The notes under the pieces are model-generated. The model did not search any database and was not told where the DNA came from. It worked only from the letters and a program-made list of their open reading frames with translations. Positions 5,931 to 14,168 of a stretch of DNA of 64,000 nt are shown piece after piece; position 1 is the first letter of the stretch; each line of letters opens with the position of its first letter. The stretch is from Actinosynnema pretiosum (GTDB lineage: Bacteria; Actinomycetota; Actinomycetes; Mycobacteriales; Pseudonocardiaceae): the NCBI RefSeq assembly GCF_024171695.1, contig NZ_JAMTCF010000024.1, positions 59,524 through 123,523 of the forward strand, read 5' to 3'. Both the position numbers and the translations under genes were made by a program.

Positions 5931-8330
5931 ATGGCGAACAGGACGGCGGACGGGGGCGCCCCCTGGCGGGACGCGCGCCTGCCGGTGGCCGATCGGGTCG
6001 AGGCGCTGGTCTCGGCGATGACGCTCCGCGAGAAGCTCGCCCAGCTCGTGGGCGTGTGGGTGGGGGCCGACCCGGAGGGCGGCGACGTCGCGCCGCACCA
6101 GTCCGAGCTGACCGGTGAGCCCGTCGACTGGACCGAGGTGATCTCCGCCGGGCTCGGCCAGCTGACCAGGCCGTTCGGCACCAGGCCGGTCGACCCGGTG
6201 CTCGGCGCGCGCTCGCTGGCCTCCGCCCAGGAGCAGATCGTGGCGGCGAGCCGGTTCGGCGTCCCCGCGCTGGTGCACGAGGAGTGCCTGACCGGGTTCG
6301 CCGCCTGGCGCGCCACCGCCCACCCGGCCCCGCTGTCCTGGGGCGCCTCGTTCCGGCCGGAGCTGGTGGAGGCGATGGCCGGGCGGATCGGCGCCTCGAT
6401 GCGGGCGGCGGGCGTGCACCAGGGGTTGGCGCCGGTGCTGGACGTGACCCGCGACTACCGCTGGGGCCGCACCGAGGAGACCATCGGCGAGGACCCGATG
6501 CTGGTCGGCCTGGTCGCCGCGGCGTACGTGCGGGGGCTGGAGAACGCCGGGATCGTGGCCACGCTCAAGCACTTCGCGGGCTACTCGGCCTCGCGGGCGG
6601 GCCGCAACCTCGGACCGGTGTCGATCGGGCCGCGCGAGCTGGCCGACGTGGTCCTGCCGCCGTTCGCGATGGCGGTGCGCGACGGCGGCGCGCGGTCGGT
6701 GATGAACTCCTACAGCGAGCTGGACGGCGTGCCGTCGGCCGCCGACGCCGGGCTGCTCACCGGGCTGCTGCGCGAGGAGTGGGGCTTCACCGGGACCGTG
6801 GTCGCGGACTACTTCTCGGTGAAGTTCCTCCAGACCCTGCACGGGGTCGCGGGCGACGAGGAGCGGGCGGCGGCGCTCGCCCTCGGCGCGGGCGTGGACG
6901 TGGAGCTGCCGACCGTGCGCTGCTACGGGGAACCGCTGCTGCGCGCGGTCTCGCGCGGGGACGTGCCGGAGGAGCTGGTGGACCGGGCGCTGCGCCGGGT
7001 GCTGGCGCAGAAGGTGGAGCTGGGACTGCTCGACCCGGACTGGTCGCCGCTGCCCGACTCGGTGGACTCGCTGGAGCTGGACGACGCAGGCTCCAGGACG
7101 ATCGCGCTGGAGCTGGCGCGCGAGTCGGTGGTGCTGCTGGCCAACGGCGGCGGCGCGCTGCCGCTGCGGCCGTCCGCGCGGGTCGCGCTGGTGGGGCCGC
7201 TGGCGGACGACCCGATGGCGATGCTCGGCTGCTACTCGTTCCCCGCGCACATCGGCGTGCACCACCCGGACGCCGGGCTGGGGCTTGCGATCCCGACCGT
7301 GCGGGACGGGTTGCGCGGGCTGGGCGTCGAGGTCGCGCACGCGGTGGGCTGCCAGGTCGACGGCGAGGACCGCTCCGGGTTCGCCGAGGCGGTCGCGGCG
7401 GCGCGGGGCGCGGACGTGTGCGTGGTGGCGGTGGGCGACCGGGCCGGGCTGTTCGGGCGCGGCACGTCCGGCGAGGGCTGCGACGCGACGGACCTGACCC
7501 TGCCGGGCGTGCAGGCGGAGCTGGTGCGCGAGGTGCTGGCGACCGGGACCCCGGTGGTGCTGCTGCTGATCACCGGCCGCCCGTACGCGGTGGGCGACCT
7601 GGTGGCGGGGTCGGCGGCGGCGGTGCAGGCGTTCTTCCCCGGCCAGCTGGGCGGTCGGGCGATCGCCGAGGTGCTGACCGGCGCGGTCAACCCGTCCGGA
7701 CGGCTGCCGGTGAGCGTCCCGGCCGATCCGGCGGGACAGCCGGGGACCTACCTGTCGGTGCCGCTGGGGCGGCGGACGGGGGTGTCCTCAGTGGACCCGA
7801 CGCCCGCGTTCCCGTTCGGGCACGGGCTGTCGTACGGCGGGTTCACCTGGTCCGAGCCCTCGGTGTCGGCGGCGGACTGGCCGGTGGACGGCGAGGTGCG
7901 GGTGGAGCTGGAGGTGCGCAACACCGGCGGGGTCGACGGGTCGGACGTGGTGCAGCTGTACCTGCACGACCCGGTGGCGTCGGTGACGCGGCCGGTGGTG
8001 CGGCTGGTCGGGTTCGCCAAGGTCGACCTGGTGGCGGGCGAGGCGGCGCGGGTGGCGTTCACCGTGCCCGCCGACGTGGCCGCGTTCACCGGGACGGCGG
8101 GCCGGGTGGTCGTGGAGCCGGGCGAGATCCGGCTGCGGGTGGCCCGCTCCAGCGCGGACGTGCACGGGGAGCTGGTGGTGGACCTGGTGGGCGGGGTGCG
8201 CGAGGTGGCGCACGCGACCCGGCGGTGGACGGCGACCGCGCTGGTCGAGCAGGCGCCCGCCGCGCCCGCGCGCACCGCGCCTGCGGGGGCGCTCGCGGGC
8301 GCGGCGGCCGGAGAGGCCTCGGGGGCATGA
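5931..8330 (+). CDS. GH3 beta-xylosidase/beta-glucosidase, cytoplasmic
   Basis: A 799-residue GH3 glycosidase of full family length. The N-terminal barrel has RWGRTEETIGEDP and KHFAGYSASRAGRN substrate-binding motifs and the nucleophile Asp293 in TVVADYFSV. The C-terminal sandwich (LLITGRPYAV) is followed by a fibronectin-III-like module from about residue 650 (EVRNTGGVDGSDVVQLYLHDP). No signal peptide, so imported oligosaccharides are the likely substrates; beta-xylosidase activity is favoured by the context. First gene of a seven-gene operon; its stop overlaps the next start (ATGA). AGCGGAGG ends 10 bases before ATG 5931. Confidence 0.92.
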   Translation: MANRTADGGAPWRDARLPVADRVEALVSAMTLREKLAQLVGVWVGADPEGGDVAPHQSELTGEPVDWTEVISAGLGQLTRPFGTRPVDPVLGARSLASAQEQIVAASRFGVPALVHEECLTGFAAWRATAHPAPLSWGASFRPELVEAMAGRIGASMRAAGVHQGLAPVLDVTRDYRWGRTEETIGEDPMLVGLVAAAYVRGLENAGIVATLKHFAGYSASRAGRNLGPVSIGPRELADVVLPPFAMAVRDGGARSVMNSYSELDGVPSAADAGLLTGLLREEWGFTGTVVADYFSVKFLQTLHGVAGDEERAAALALGAGVDVELPTVRCYGEPLLRAVSRGDVPEELVDRALRRVLAQKVELGLLDPDWSPLPDSVDSLELDDAGSRTIALELARESVVLLANGGGALPLRPSARVALVGPLADDPMAMLGCYSFPAHIGVHHPDAGLGLAIPTVRDGLRGLGVEVAHAVGCQVDGEDRSGFAEAVAAARGADVCVVAVGDRAGLFGRGTSGEGCDATDLTLPGVQAELVREVLATGTPVVLLLITGRPYAVGDLVAGSAAAVQAFFPGQLGGRAIAEVLTGAVNPSGRLPVSVPADPAGQPGTYLSVPLGRRTGVSSVDPTPAFPFGHGLSYGGFTWSEPSVSAADWPVDGEVRVELEVRNTGGVDGSDVVQLYLHDPVASVTRPVVRLVGFAKVDLVAGEAARVAFTVPADVAAFTGTAGRVVVEPGEIRLRVARSSADVHGELVVDLVGGVREVAHATRRWTATALVEQAPAAPARTAPAGALAGAAAGEASGA

Positions 8331-9325
8331 CCGCCGCACCGGAGACGGCCCTCGTCGCCGAGACGGTGGCCGAGGCGAGGCCCAGGCGCGGGAAGTGGCC
8401 GGGCAGGCGCCCGGCGGGCAGGCGGGAGAGCTGGCGGCGGGCGCTGCGCAGGGACTGGCAGCTGTACTCGCTGGCCGTGCTGCCGCTGCTGTTCTTCCTG
8501 GTGTTCCGCTACCTGCCCATGCTGGGCAACGTGATCGCGTTCCGCCGGTTCGTGCCGGGCGGCAGCGTGTTCGGCGAGTCCTGGGTCGGGCTGCGGTACG
8601 TGGAGATGTTCTTCAAGGACCCCAACTTCTGGTCGGTGTTCGGCAACACCGTCGTGCTGGGCGCGCTGACCCTGCTGTTCTGCTTCCCGCTGCCGATCGT
8701 GCTGGCGCTGATGCTGAACGAGGTGCGCTCGCGCTACTTCAAGAAGTTCGTGCAGACCGTGGCGTACCTGCCGCACTTCCTGTCGATCGTGATCGTGGCG
8801 GGCATGGTGATGCAGCTGGTGTCCGTGGAGGGCACGGTCAACCAGATCACCCGGCTGTTCGGCGCGGAGACCGTGGCGTTCATCCAGTCCCCCGACTGGT
8901 TCCGCACGATCTACGTGTCGTCCGAGGTGTGGCAGACCGTCGGCTGGGGCACGATCCTGTACCTGGCCGCGCTGACGACCGTGGACGAGCAGCTGTACGA
9001 GGCGGCCAGGATCGACGGGGCGAGCCGGTGGCGGCAGACCTGGCACATCACGCTGCCCGGCATCCGGCCGACGATGGTGACGCTGCTGATCCTGAACACC
9101 GGCACGTTCATGGCGGTGGGCTTCGAGAAGATCCTGCTGCTGCAGAACCCGCTGACCTACCCGACCGGCGACGTGGTGTCGACCTACCTGTACCGGGTGG
9201 GCCTGGTGTCCAACAACTTCAGCTACGCCGCCGCGATCGGCCTGTTCGAGGCGCTGGTGGGGCTGGTGCTGATCCTGTCCGCGAACGCGATCTCGCGGCG
9301 AGCGGTGGGGACGAGCCTGTGGTGA
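8327..9325 (+). CDS. Sugar ABC transporter permease (LplB-like)
   Basis: A 332-residue inner-membrane permease of the carbohydrate-uptake CUT1 type. It has a basic cytosolic N-terminus of about 45 residues and six predicted membrane segments (first: LAVLPLLFFLVFRYLPML). The ATPase-contact EAA loop is EAARIDGASRWRQTWHITLPGI. ATG 8327 overlaps the GH3 stop and the stop overlaps the next start, so the three genes are translationally coupled. It resembles LplB permeases that work with long binding proteins for oligosaccharides. No ATPase gene is present in the operon. Confidence 0.92.
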   Translation: MTAAPETALVAETVAEARPRRGKWPGRRPAGRRESWRRALRRDWQLYSLAVLPLLFFLVFRYLPMLGNVIAFRRFVPGGSVFGESWVGLRYVEMFFKDPNFWSVFGNTVVLGALTLLFCFPLPIVLALMLNEVRSRYFKKFVQTVAYLPHFLSIVIVAGMVMQLVSVEGTVNQITRLFGAETVAFIQSPDWFRTIYVSSEVWQTVGWGTILYLAALTTVDEQLYEAARIDGASRWRQTWHITLPGIRPTMVTLLILNTGTFMAVGFEKILLLQNPLTYPTGDVVSTYLYRVGLVSNNFSYAAAIGLFEALVGLVLILSANAISRRAVGTSLW

Positions 9326-10263
9326 CGCCGGAGCTGACGGAGAAGGCCGGGGCGCTGGAGAAGCCGGTCGTGCGCGCGGCGCCGCGCGGGCTCGACGACA
9401 GCCCCGGCTACCGGGTGTTCCGGGTGGTGAACACCGCGCTGCTGCTGGGCGTGGTCGCGGTGACCCTGTACCCGTTCCTGAACATCGTGGCCCAGTCGTT
9501 CAGCGACGAGCAGGCCATCCGCACGGGCCGGGTGAACCTGCTGCCGCAGGGGTTCGACCTGAAGACGTACCGGTTCGTCATGGCGGACCCGGCGTTCTGG
9601 AACGGCTACCTGAACACCGTGGTGTACACGGTGGTGGCCACCGCGATCGCCATGGCGCTGACCACGGTCTACGCCTACGTGCTGTCCAAGCGGCGGCTCA
9701 AGGGGCGCGGGCTGCTGATCGGGATCGCCGTGTTCACCATGTTCTTCAACGGCGGCCTGATCCCGAACTACGTGCTGATCTCCAGCCTGGGCATGAAGAA
9801 CACGCTGTGGGCGGTGGTGCTGCCGAACGCGATCAGCGTGTTCAACCTGCTGGTGATGAAGTCGTTCTTCGAGAACCTGCCGTCCGAGCTGGAGGAGGCG
9901 GCGGTCGTCGACGGCCTGAGCGCCTACGGCGTGCTGCTGCGGATCGTGCTGCCGCTGTCCAAGGCGGTGCTGGCGACGATGGTGCTGTTCTACGCGGTGG
10001 CGAACTGGAACGCGTGGTTCGGGGCGTTCCTGTACTTCGACCGGGCCGACATGTTCCCGGTGACCGTGTACCTGCGGAACATGATCGCCGGGGCCTCCGG
10101 GGCGGACGCGGTCGGCGCGGGCGGGTCGGCCGACGTGGCGCAGGTGTCGGCGAACATCAAGGCCGTGACGATGGTGCTCACCGTCCTGCCGGTCCTGGTG
10201 GTCTACCCGTTCGTGCAGAGGTTCTTCGTGTCGGGCGTGATGCTCGGCGCGGTCAAGCAGTAG
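9322..10263 (+). CDS. Sugar ABC transporter permease (LplC/AraQ-like)
   Basis: A 313-residue CUT1 permease and partner of the preceding one. Six membrane segments begin at ALLLGVVAVTLYPFLNIV, and the EAA loop is EEAAVVDGLSAYGVLLRIVLPLSK. Start GTG 9322 overlaps the previous TGA; an adjacent in-frame GTG at 9319 is equally possible. The loop at about residues 255-275 (GASGADAVGAGGSADVAQ) is Gly/Ala-rich and typical of oligosaccharide permeases. It is separated by 47 bp from the binding-protein gene. Confidence 0.92.
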   Translation: MTPELTEKAGALEKPVVRAAPRGLDDSPGYRVFRVVNTALLLGVVAVTLYPFLNIVAQSFSDEQAIRTGRVNLLPQGFDLKTYRFVMADPAFWNGYLNTVVYTVVATAIAMALTTVYAYVLSKRRLKGRGLLIGIAVFTMFFNGGLIPNYVLISSLGMKNTLWAVVLPNAISVFNLLVMKSFFENLPSELEEAAVVDGLSAYGVLLRIVLPLSKAVLATMVLFYAVANWNAWFGAFLYFDRADMFPVTVYLRNMIAGASGADAVGAGGSADVAQVSANIKAVTMVLTVLPVLVVYPFVQRFFVSGVMLGAVKQ

Positions 10264-10310
10264 CGCGCTCTCACCCGTTGACGACGCTGTCACACCCGAG
10301 GAGTTGCCCG

Positions 10311-11939
10311 ATGCGCACGAAGTGGAAGAGGCCGTTCACCGCACTGGTTGCGGGTGGCCTGGTCGCGAGCCTGGTGGCCTGCGGCGGCGACGACCCCGGC
10401 TCCGCGCCGGTGGACCTGGACGGCAAGCGGGTGGGCGCGATGGCCGACTTCGCCGTCGGCACGCCGTTCAAGGCCACCGAGCCGCTGGACTTCGGCATCC
10501 TCTACAACGACCACGCCAACTACCCCATCAAGAACGAGTGGATGCTCTGGTCGGAGCTGACCTCGCGCACCAACGTCACGCTCAAGCCGACGGTGGTGCC
10601 CAACAGCGACTACGACCAGAAGCGCAGCCTGGTCATCGGCGCCGGGGACGCGCCGGAGATCATCTCCAAGACCTACCCCGGCATGGAGCGGCCGTTCGTG
10701 GCCTCCGGGGCGATCCTGCCGGTCAGCGACTACCTCGACCTGATGCCGAACTTCAAGGCGAAGATCGAGAAGTGGGGCCTGAAGAAGGACCTGGACACGC
10801 TGCGCCAGGAGGACGGCAAGTTCTACGTCCTGCCCGGCGTGCACGAGGCACCGTGGCAGGACTACACGCTGGCGTTCCGCACGGACGAGCTGGCGCGGCT
10901 GGGGATCGCGACCCCGAAGACCTGGGACGAGGTGCACACCGCCCTCAAGGCGATCAAGGCCGCGCACCCGGACAGCTACCCGCTGTCGGACCGGTTCGAG
11001 GGCAAGGCGCTGCTCAACGTCCTCGGCATGACCTACGGCGCCGCCGCCGGGTGGGGCTACGTCAACGCGACCTGGGACGAGGGCGCGGGGAAGCTGGAGT
11101 TCAGCGCGGCCAGCCCGCAGTACAAGGAGATGCTGGAGTACCTGCGCAAGCTCGTCGACGAGGGGCTGCTCGACCCGGAGAGCTTCACCCGCAAGGACGA
11201 CCAGATCGCGATCCGCAAGTTCGCCAACGGCGAGTCGTTCGCCATCAGCGCCAACGCGCAGAACGTGGTCAACGACTACCGGCCCGCGATCTCCGGCATC
11301 CCCGGCGCGACGGTGGCGAAGATCCCGCTGCCCTCGGGCCCCGCCGGGAACCTGATCACCGGGTCGCGGCTGGAGAACGGGCTGATGATCCCGGCCAAGG
11401 CCGCCGAGAGCGAGCACTTCGTCGCGATGATGCAGTACGTCGACTGGGTCTGGTACTCCGAGGAGGGCCAGGAGCTGGTGAAGTGGGGCGTGCCGGGCAC
11501 GACCTACGACAAGGACGCCTCGGGCAAGCGGGTGCTGAACCCCGGCATCACCTACGCGGGCACCAACACCGGCGCGCCCAAGCACCTGCAGAAGGACTTC
11601 GGCTTCGCGGGCGGCGTGTTCGCCTACGGCGGTCCGACCGAGCTGCTGCGCTCGACGTTCACCGCCGAGGAGATCGCGTTCCAGGAGGAGATGGCGAAGA
11701 AGACGCCCGCCCCGCTGGTGCCGCCGTACCCCTTCACCGAGGAGGAGCGCGAGCAGGCCTCGCTGTGGGAGACGCCGCTGAAGGACTACGCGCAGCAGTC
11801 GGCGCTGCAGTTCGTCCTGGGCGACCGGGACCTGTCGACCTGGGACGCGTACCTGGCCGAGCTGGACGCCAAGGGGCGGACGCAGTTCGTGGACCTGGCC
11901 AACAGCGCCCACCAGCGCTACAAGCAGAAGAACGGCTGA
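10311..11939 (+). CDS. Sugar ABC transporter substrate-binding lipoprotein
   Basis: A 542-residue extracellular binding protein. The signal peptide (FTALVAGGLVASLVAC) ends in a lipobox LVAC with the acylated Cys near residue 24, so it is anchored to the outer face of the membrane. Its length and motifs (YNDHANYPIKNEWMLW, LPGVHEAPWQDYTLAFR) match the large LplA-type family that pairs with LplB/LplC permeases. The likely ligand is a xylo-oligosaccharide, from the neighbouring GH3, GH39 and esterase genes. A CGAGGAG ribosome-binding site (10297-10303) precedes ATG 10311. Confidence 0.92.
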   Translation: MRTKWKRPFTALVAGGLVASLVACGGDDPGSAPVDLDGKRVGAMADFAVGTPFKATEPLDFGILYNDHANYPIKNEWMLWSELTSRTNVTLKPTVVPNSDYDQKRSLVIGAGDAPEIISKTYPGMERPFVASGAILPVSDYLDLMPNFKAKIEKWGLKKDLDTLRQEDGKFYVLPGVHEAPWQDYTLAFRTDELARLGIATPKTWDEVHTALKAIKAAHPDSYPLSDRFEGKALLNVLGMTYGAAAGWGYVNATWDEGAGKLEFSAASPQYKEMLEYLRKLVDEGLLDPESFTRKDDQIAIRKFANGESFAISANAQNVVNDYRPAISGIPGATVAKIPLPSGPAGNLITGSRLENGLMIPAKAAESEHFVAMMQYVDWVWYSEEGQELVKWGVPGTTYDKDASGKRVLNPGITYAGTNTGAPKHLQKDFGFAGGVFAYGGPTELLRSTFTAEEIAFQEEMAKKTPAPLVPPYPFTEEEREQASLWETPLKDYAQQSALQFVLGDRDLSTWDAYLAELDAKGRTQFVDLANSAHQRYKQKNG

Positions 11940-11946
11940 GCCGGGG

Positions 11947-13485
11947 ATGGGCGCCGACCGCACGACCGTTCCCGACCACCCGATCGGCCCGATGCCGCAG
12001 ACCTGGCGCGAGTGCGTCGGGACCGGCAGGCTGAACCTGGCGCTGCGCTCGGACTACCGCGAGTCGCTCGCGGTGCTCCAGCGGGACATCGGGTTCCGCC
12101 ACATCCGGGGGCACGGGCTGCTGTCCGACGACCTCGGCGTGCTGCGCGAGTCCGGCTCGGGCGTGCGGCGGTGCTCGTTCACCTACCTGGACCAGGTGTT
12201 CGACACCTACCTCGGGCTGGGCGTGAGACCGTTCCTGGAGCTGGGTTTCACGCCCGGCCTGCTCGCCTCCGGCGACGACACCGTGTTCTGGTGGAAGGGC
12301 AACATCACCCCGCCGCGCGACCACGGCGAGTGGGCCGCGCTGGTCACGGCGCTGCTGCGGCACCTGATCGACCGGTACGGGCTCGCCGAGGTGCGCACGT
12401 GGCCGATCGAGGTGTGGAACGAGCCGAACCTGCCGCAGTTCTGGAAGGACGCCGACCAGGCCGCGTACTTCCGGCTGTACGAGAGCACGGCCCGCGCGGT
12501 GAAGGAGGTCGACGCCGGGCTCCTGGTCGGGGGCCCGGCGATCTCCCCCGGCTCGGACGACTGGTGGGCGCCGTTCGCGGAGTTCGTCGCCGCGAGCGGC
12601 TCGCCGGTGGACTTCGTGAGCAGGCACGCCTACACCTCCGGGCCCGCGCAGCACATCCCGTTCGGCACCTACCAGACGTTGTCGGCCCCGCAGGACCTGC
12701 TGGCCCAGTTCGCCGCGCCGCGCGAGCACCTGGCGGGCACCGCGCTGGCCGGGCTGCCGGTGCACATCACCGAGTTCAACAGCTCCTACCGGCCGGACAA
12801 CCCGATCCACGACACCGCGTTCCACGCCGCCTACCTGGCCCCGGTGGTCACCGGCGGCAACGACCTGGTGGACTCGTTCGCCTACTGGACGTTCTGCGAC
12901 GTGTTCGAGGAGGAGAACGTCCCGACCTCGGTGTTCCACGGCGGGTTCGGGCTGCTCACGCACCGGCAGGTGCCCAAGCCCGCGTACCACCTGTACGCGT
13001 TCCTGGCGCGGATGGGCGCGCACGTGCTGGCGCGCGGCGAGGACCACCTGGTGTGCAAGGACGACGACGGCCGGGTGAGTGTGCTGGCCTGGCAGCCGGT
13101 GGGCGGCAGCGACGCGCCCGCGGCTGCCGAGCGGCACGAGGTGCGGCTGTCGGTGCCGGTGGACGCGCCCACCGCGTTCCTGCGCCGCGAGCGGGTGGGC
13201 GAGCACGACGGCAACGCGTTCGCCGCGTGGCGGGAGCTGGGGCGGCCGTTCTCCCCCACCGAGCGGCAGTTCGACCTGCTGCGGGACTGCGCGCGCCCGG
13301 CCGTGGAGCACTCGGCGCTGCCGGTGGCGGGTGGCCGGGTGGAGCTGGACCTGGCGCTGTCGCGGCACGAGGTGACGTTCGCCGAGGTGCTGCCGGTGCG
13401 GCCCGCGCACCACGAGGGCCTGGACGACCGCAGGCTGCTCGGCGGTTCGGACGCGCGGCTGGTCGCCGCGCACGAGCTGCCGTGA
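11947..13485 (+). CDS. GH39 beta-xylosidase
   Basis: A 512-residue GH39 beta-xylosidase releasing xylose from the non-reducing end of xylo-oligosaccharides. The acid/base Glu159 lies in EVWNEPNLPQFW and the nucleophile Glu276 in HITEFNSSY; this spacing is standard for the family. Other family motifs are RHIRGHGLLSDDLGV, GVRPFLELGFTP and FSYWTF-like FAYWTFCDVFEE. The C-terminal 120 residues form the usual beta-sandwich. No signal peptide. It starts 7 bp after the binding-protein gene and overlaps the next gene by 4 bp. Confidence 0.93.
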   Translation: MGADRTTVPDHPIGPMPQTWRECVGTGRLNLALRSDYRESLAVLQRDIGFRHIRGHGLLSDDLGVLRESGSGVRRCSFTYLDQVFDTYLGLGVRPFLELGFTPGLLASGDDTVFWWKGNITPPRDHGEWAALVTALLRHLIDRYGLAEVRTWPIEVWNEPNLPQFWKDADQAAYFRLYESTARAVKEVDAGLLVGGPAISPGSDDWWAPFAEFVAASGSPVDFVSRHAYTSGPAQHIPFGTYQTLSAPQDLLAQFAAPREHLAGTALAGLPVHITEFNSSYRPDNPIHDTAFHAAYLAPVVTGGNDLVDSFAYWTFCDVFEEENVPTSVFHGGFGLLTHRQVPKPAYHLYAFLARMGAHVLARGEDHLVCKDDDGRVSVLAWQPVGGSDAPAAAERHEVRLSVPVDAPTAFLRRERVGEHDGNAFAAWRELGRPFSPTERQFDLLRDCARPAVEHSALPVAGGRVELDLALSRHEVTFAEVLPVRPAHHEGLDDRRLLGGSDARLVAAHELP

Positions 13486-14168
13486 GCGCGCGGCGCGACC
13501 CGGCCGCCGAGATCGGGCCGGGGTTCCTGTCGCGGGCGTCGGCGGCGGTGCACTGGTTCGTGGTGCTGGAGCTGCTGCTGGTGCTGACCTGCGCGCCCGC
13601 GCTGCTGCCGCTGCTGTTCCTGGCCGACGGTCCGGGCAACGCGCTGCTGGTCGGCCTGTGCTTCGCGCCGGTGGGGCCCGCGCTGTCGGCGGCGGTGTTC
13701 GCCTGGCGGCGGTTCCTGACCGATCCGGACCTGTCCCCCGCGCGGCACTTCCTGCGCGGGTACCGGGTGAACGCGGTGGACGTGCTGCGCTGGTGGCTGC
13801 CCGCGCTGGCGGTGCTCTCGCTGGTCGGGTTCACGCTGTCCACAGTGGACATGGCCGGGGTGCCCGGCTGGTACGCGCTGCTGCTGGTGCTGGTCGCGGC
13901 CGGTGTCCTAGTGTGGTCGGCGCAGGCGCTGGCGCTGTCGTCGGTGCTGGCGCTGCGCACCCGCGACCTGGTGCGGCTGGCCTCCTACTACCTGTTCGCC
14001 CGGCCGTCGACGGCGGTGGGCGCGCTGGCGCTGCTGGTCGTGGTGCTGGGCGCGACCTACTTCGGTTCGGACTGGGTGCCGGTGCTGCTGGCCTCGCCGC
14101 TCGCGCTGGCCCTGCTGCGCACCGCCGACCCGGCGCTGCGCGACGCCACGGAAAGGTTCACCGCATGA
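13482..14168 (+). CDS. YesL-family (DUF624) integral membrane protein
   Basis: A 228-residue membrane protein with about five hydrophobic segments (for example FVVLELLLVLTCAPALLPLLFL and WYALLLVLVAAGVLVWSAQAL). Size, topology and the FLRGYRVNAVDVLRWW region fit the YesL/DUF624 family, commonly found beside LplABC-type oligosaccharide transporters and glycoside hydrolases; the role is unknown. Start GTG 13482 overlaps the GH39 stop and its own stop overlaps the GH42 start, so expression is tied to the operon. Confidence 0.75.
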   Translation: MSARRDPAAEIGPGFLSRASAAVHWFVVLELLLVLTCAPALLPLLFLADGPGNALLVGLCFAPVGPALSAAVFAWRRFLTDPDLSPARHFLRGYRVNAVDVLRWWLPALAVLSLVGFTLSTVDMAGVPGWYALLLVLVAAGVLVWSAQALALSSVLALRTRDLVRLASYYLFARPSTAVGALALLVVVLGATYFGSDWVPVLLASPLALALLRTADPALRDATERFTA

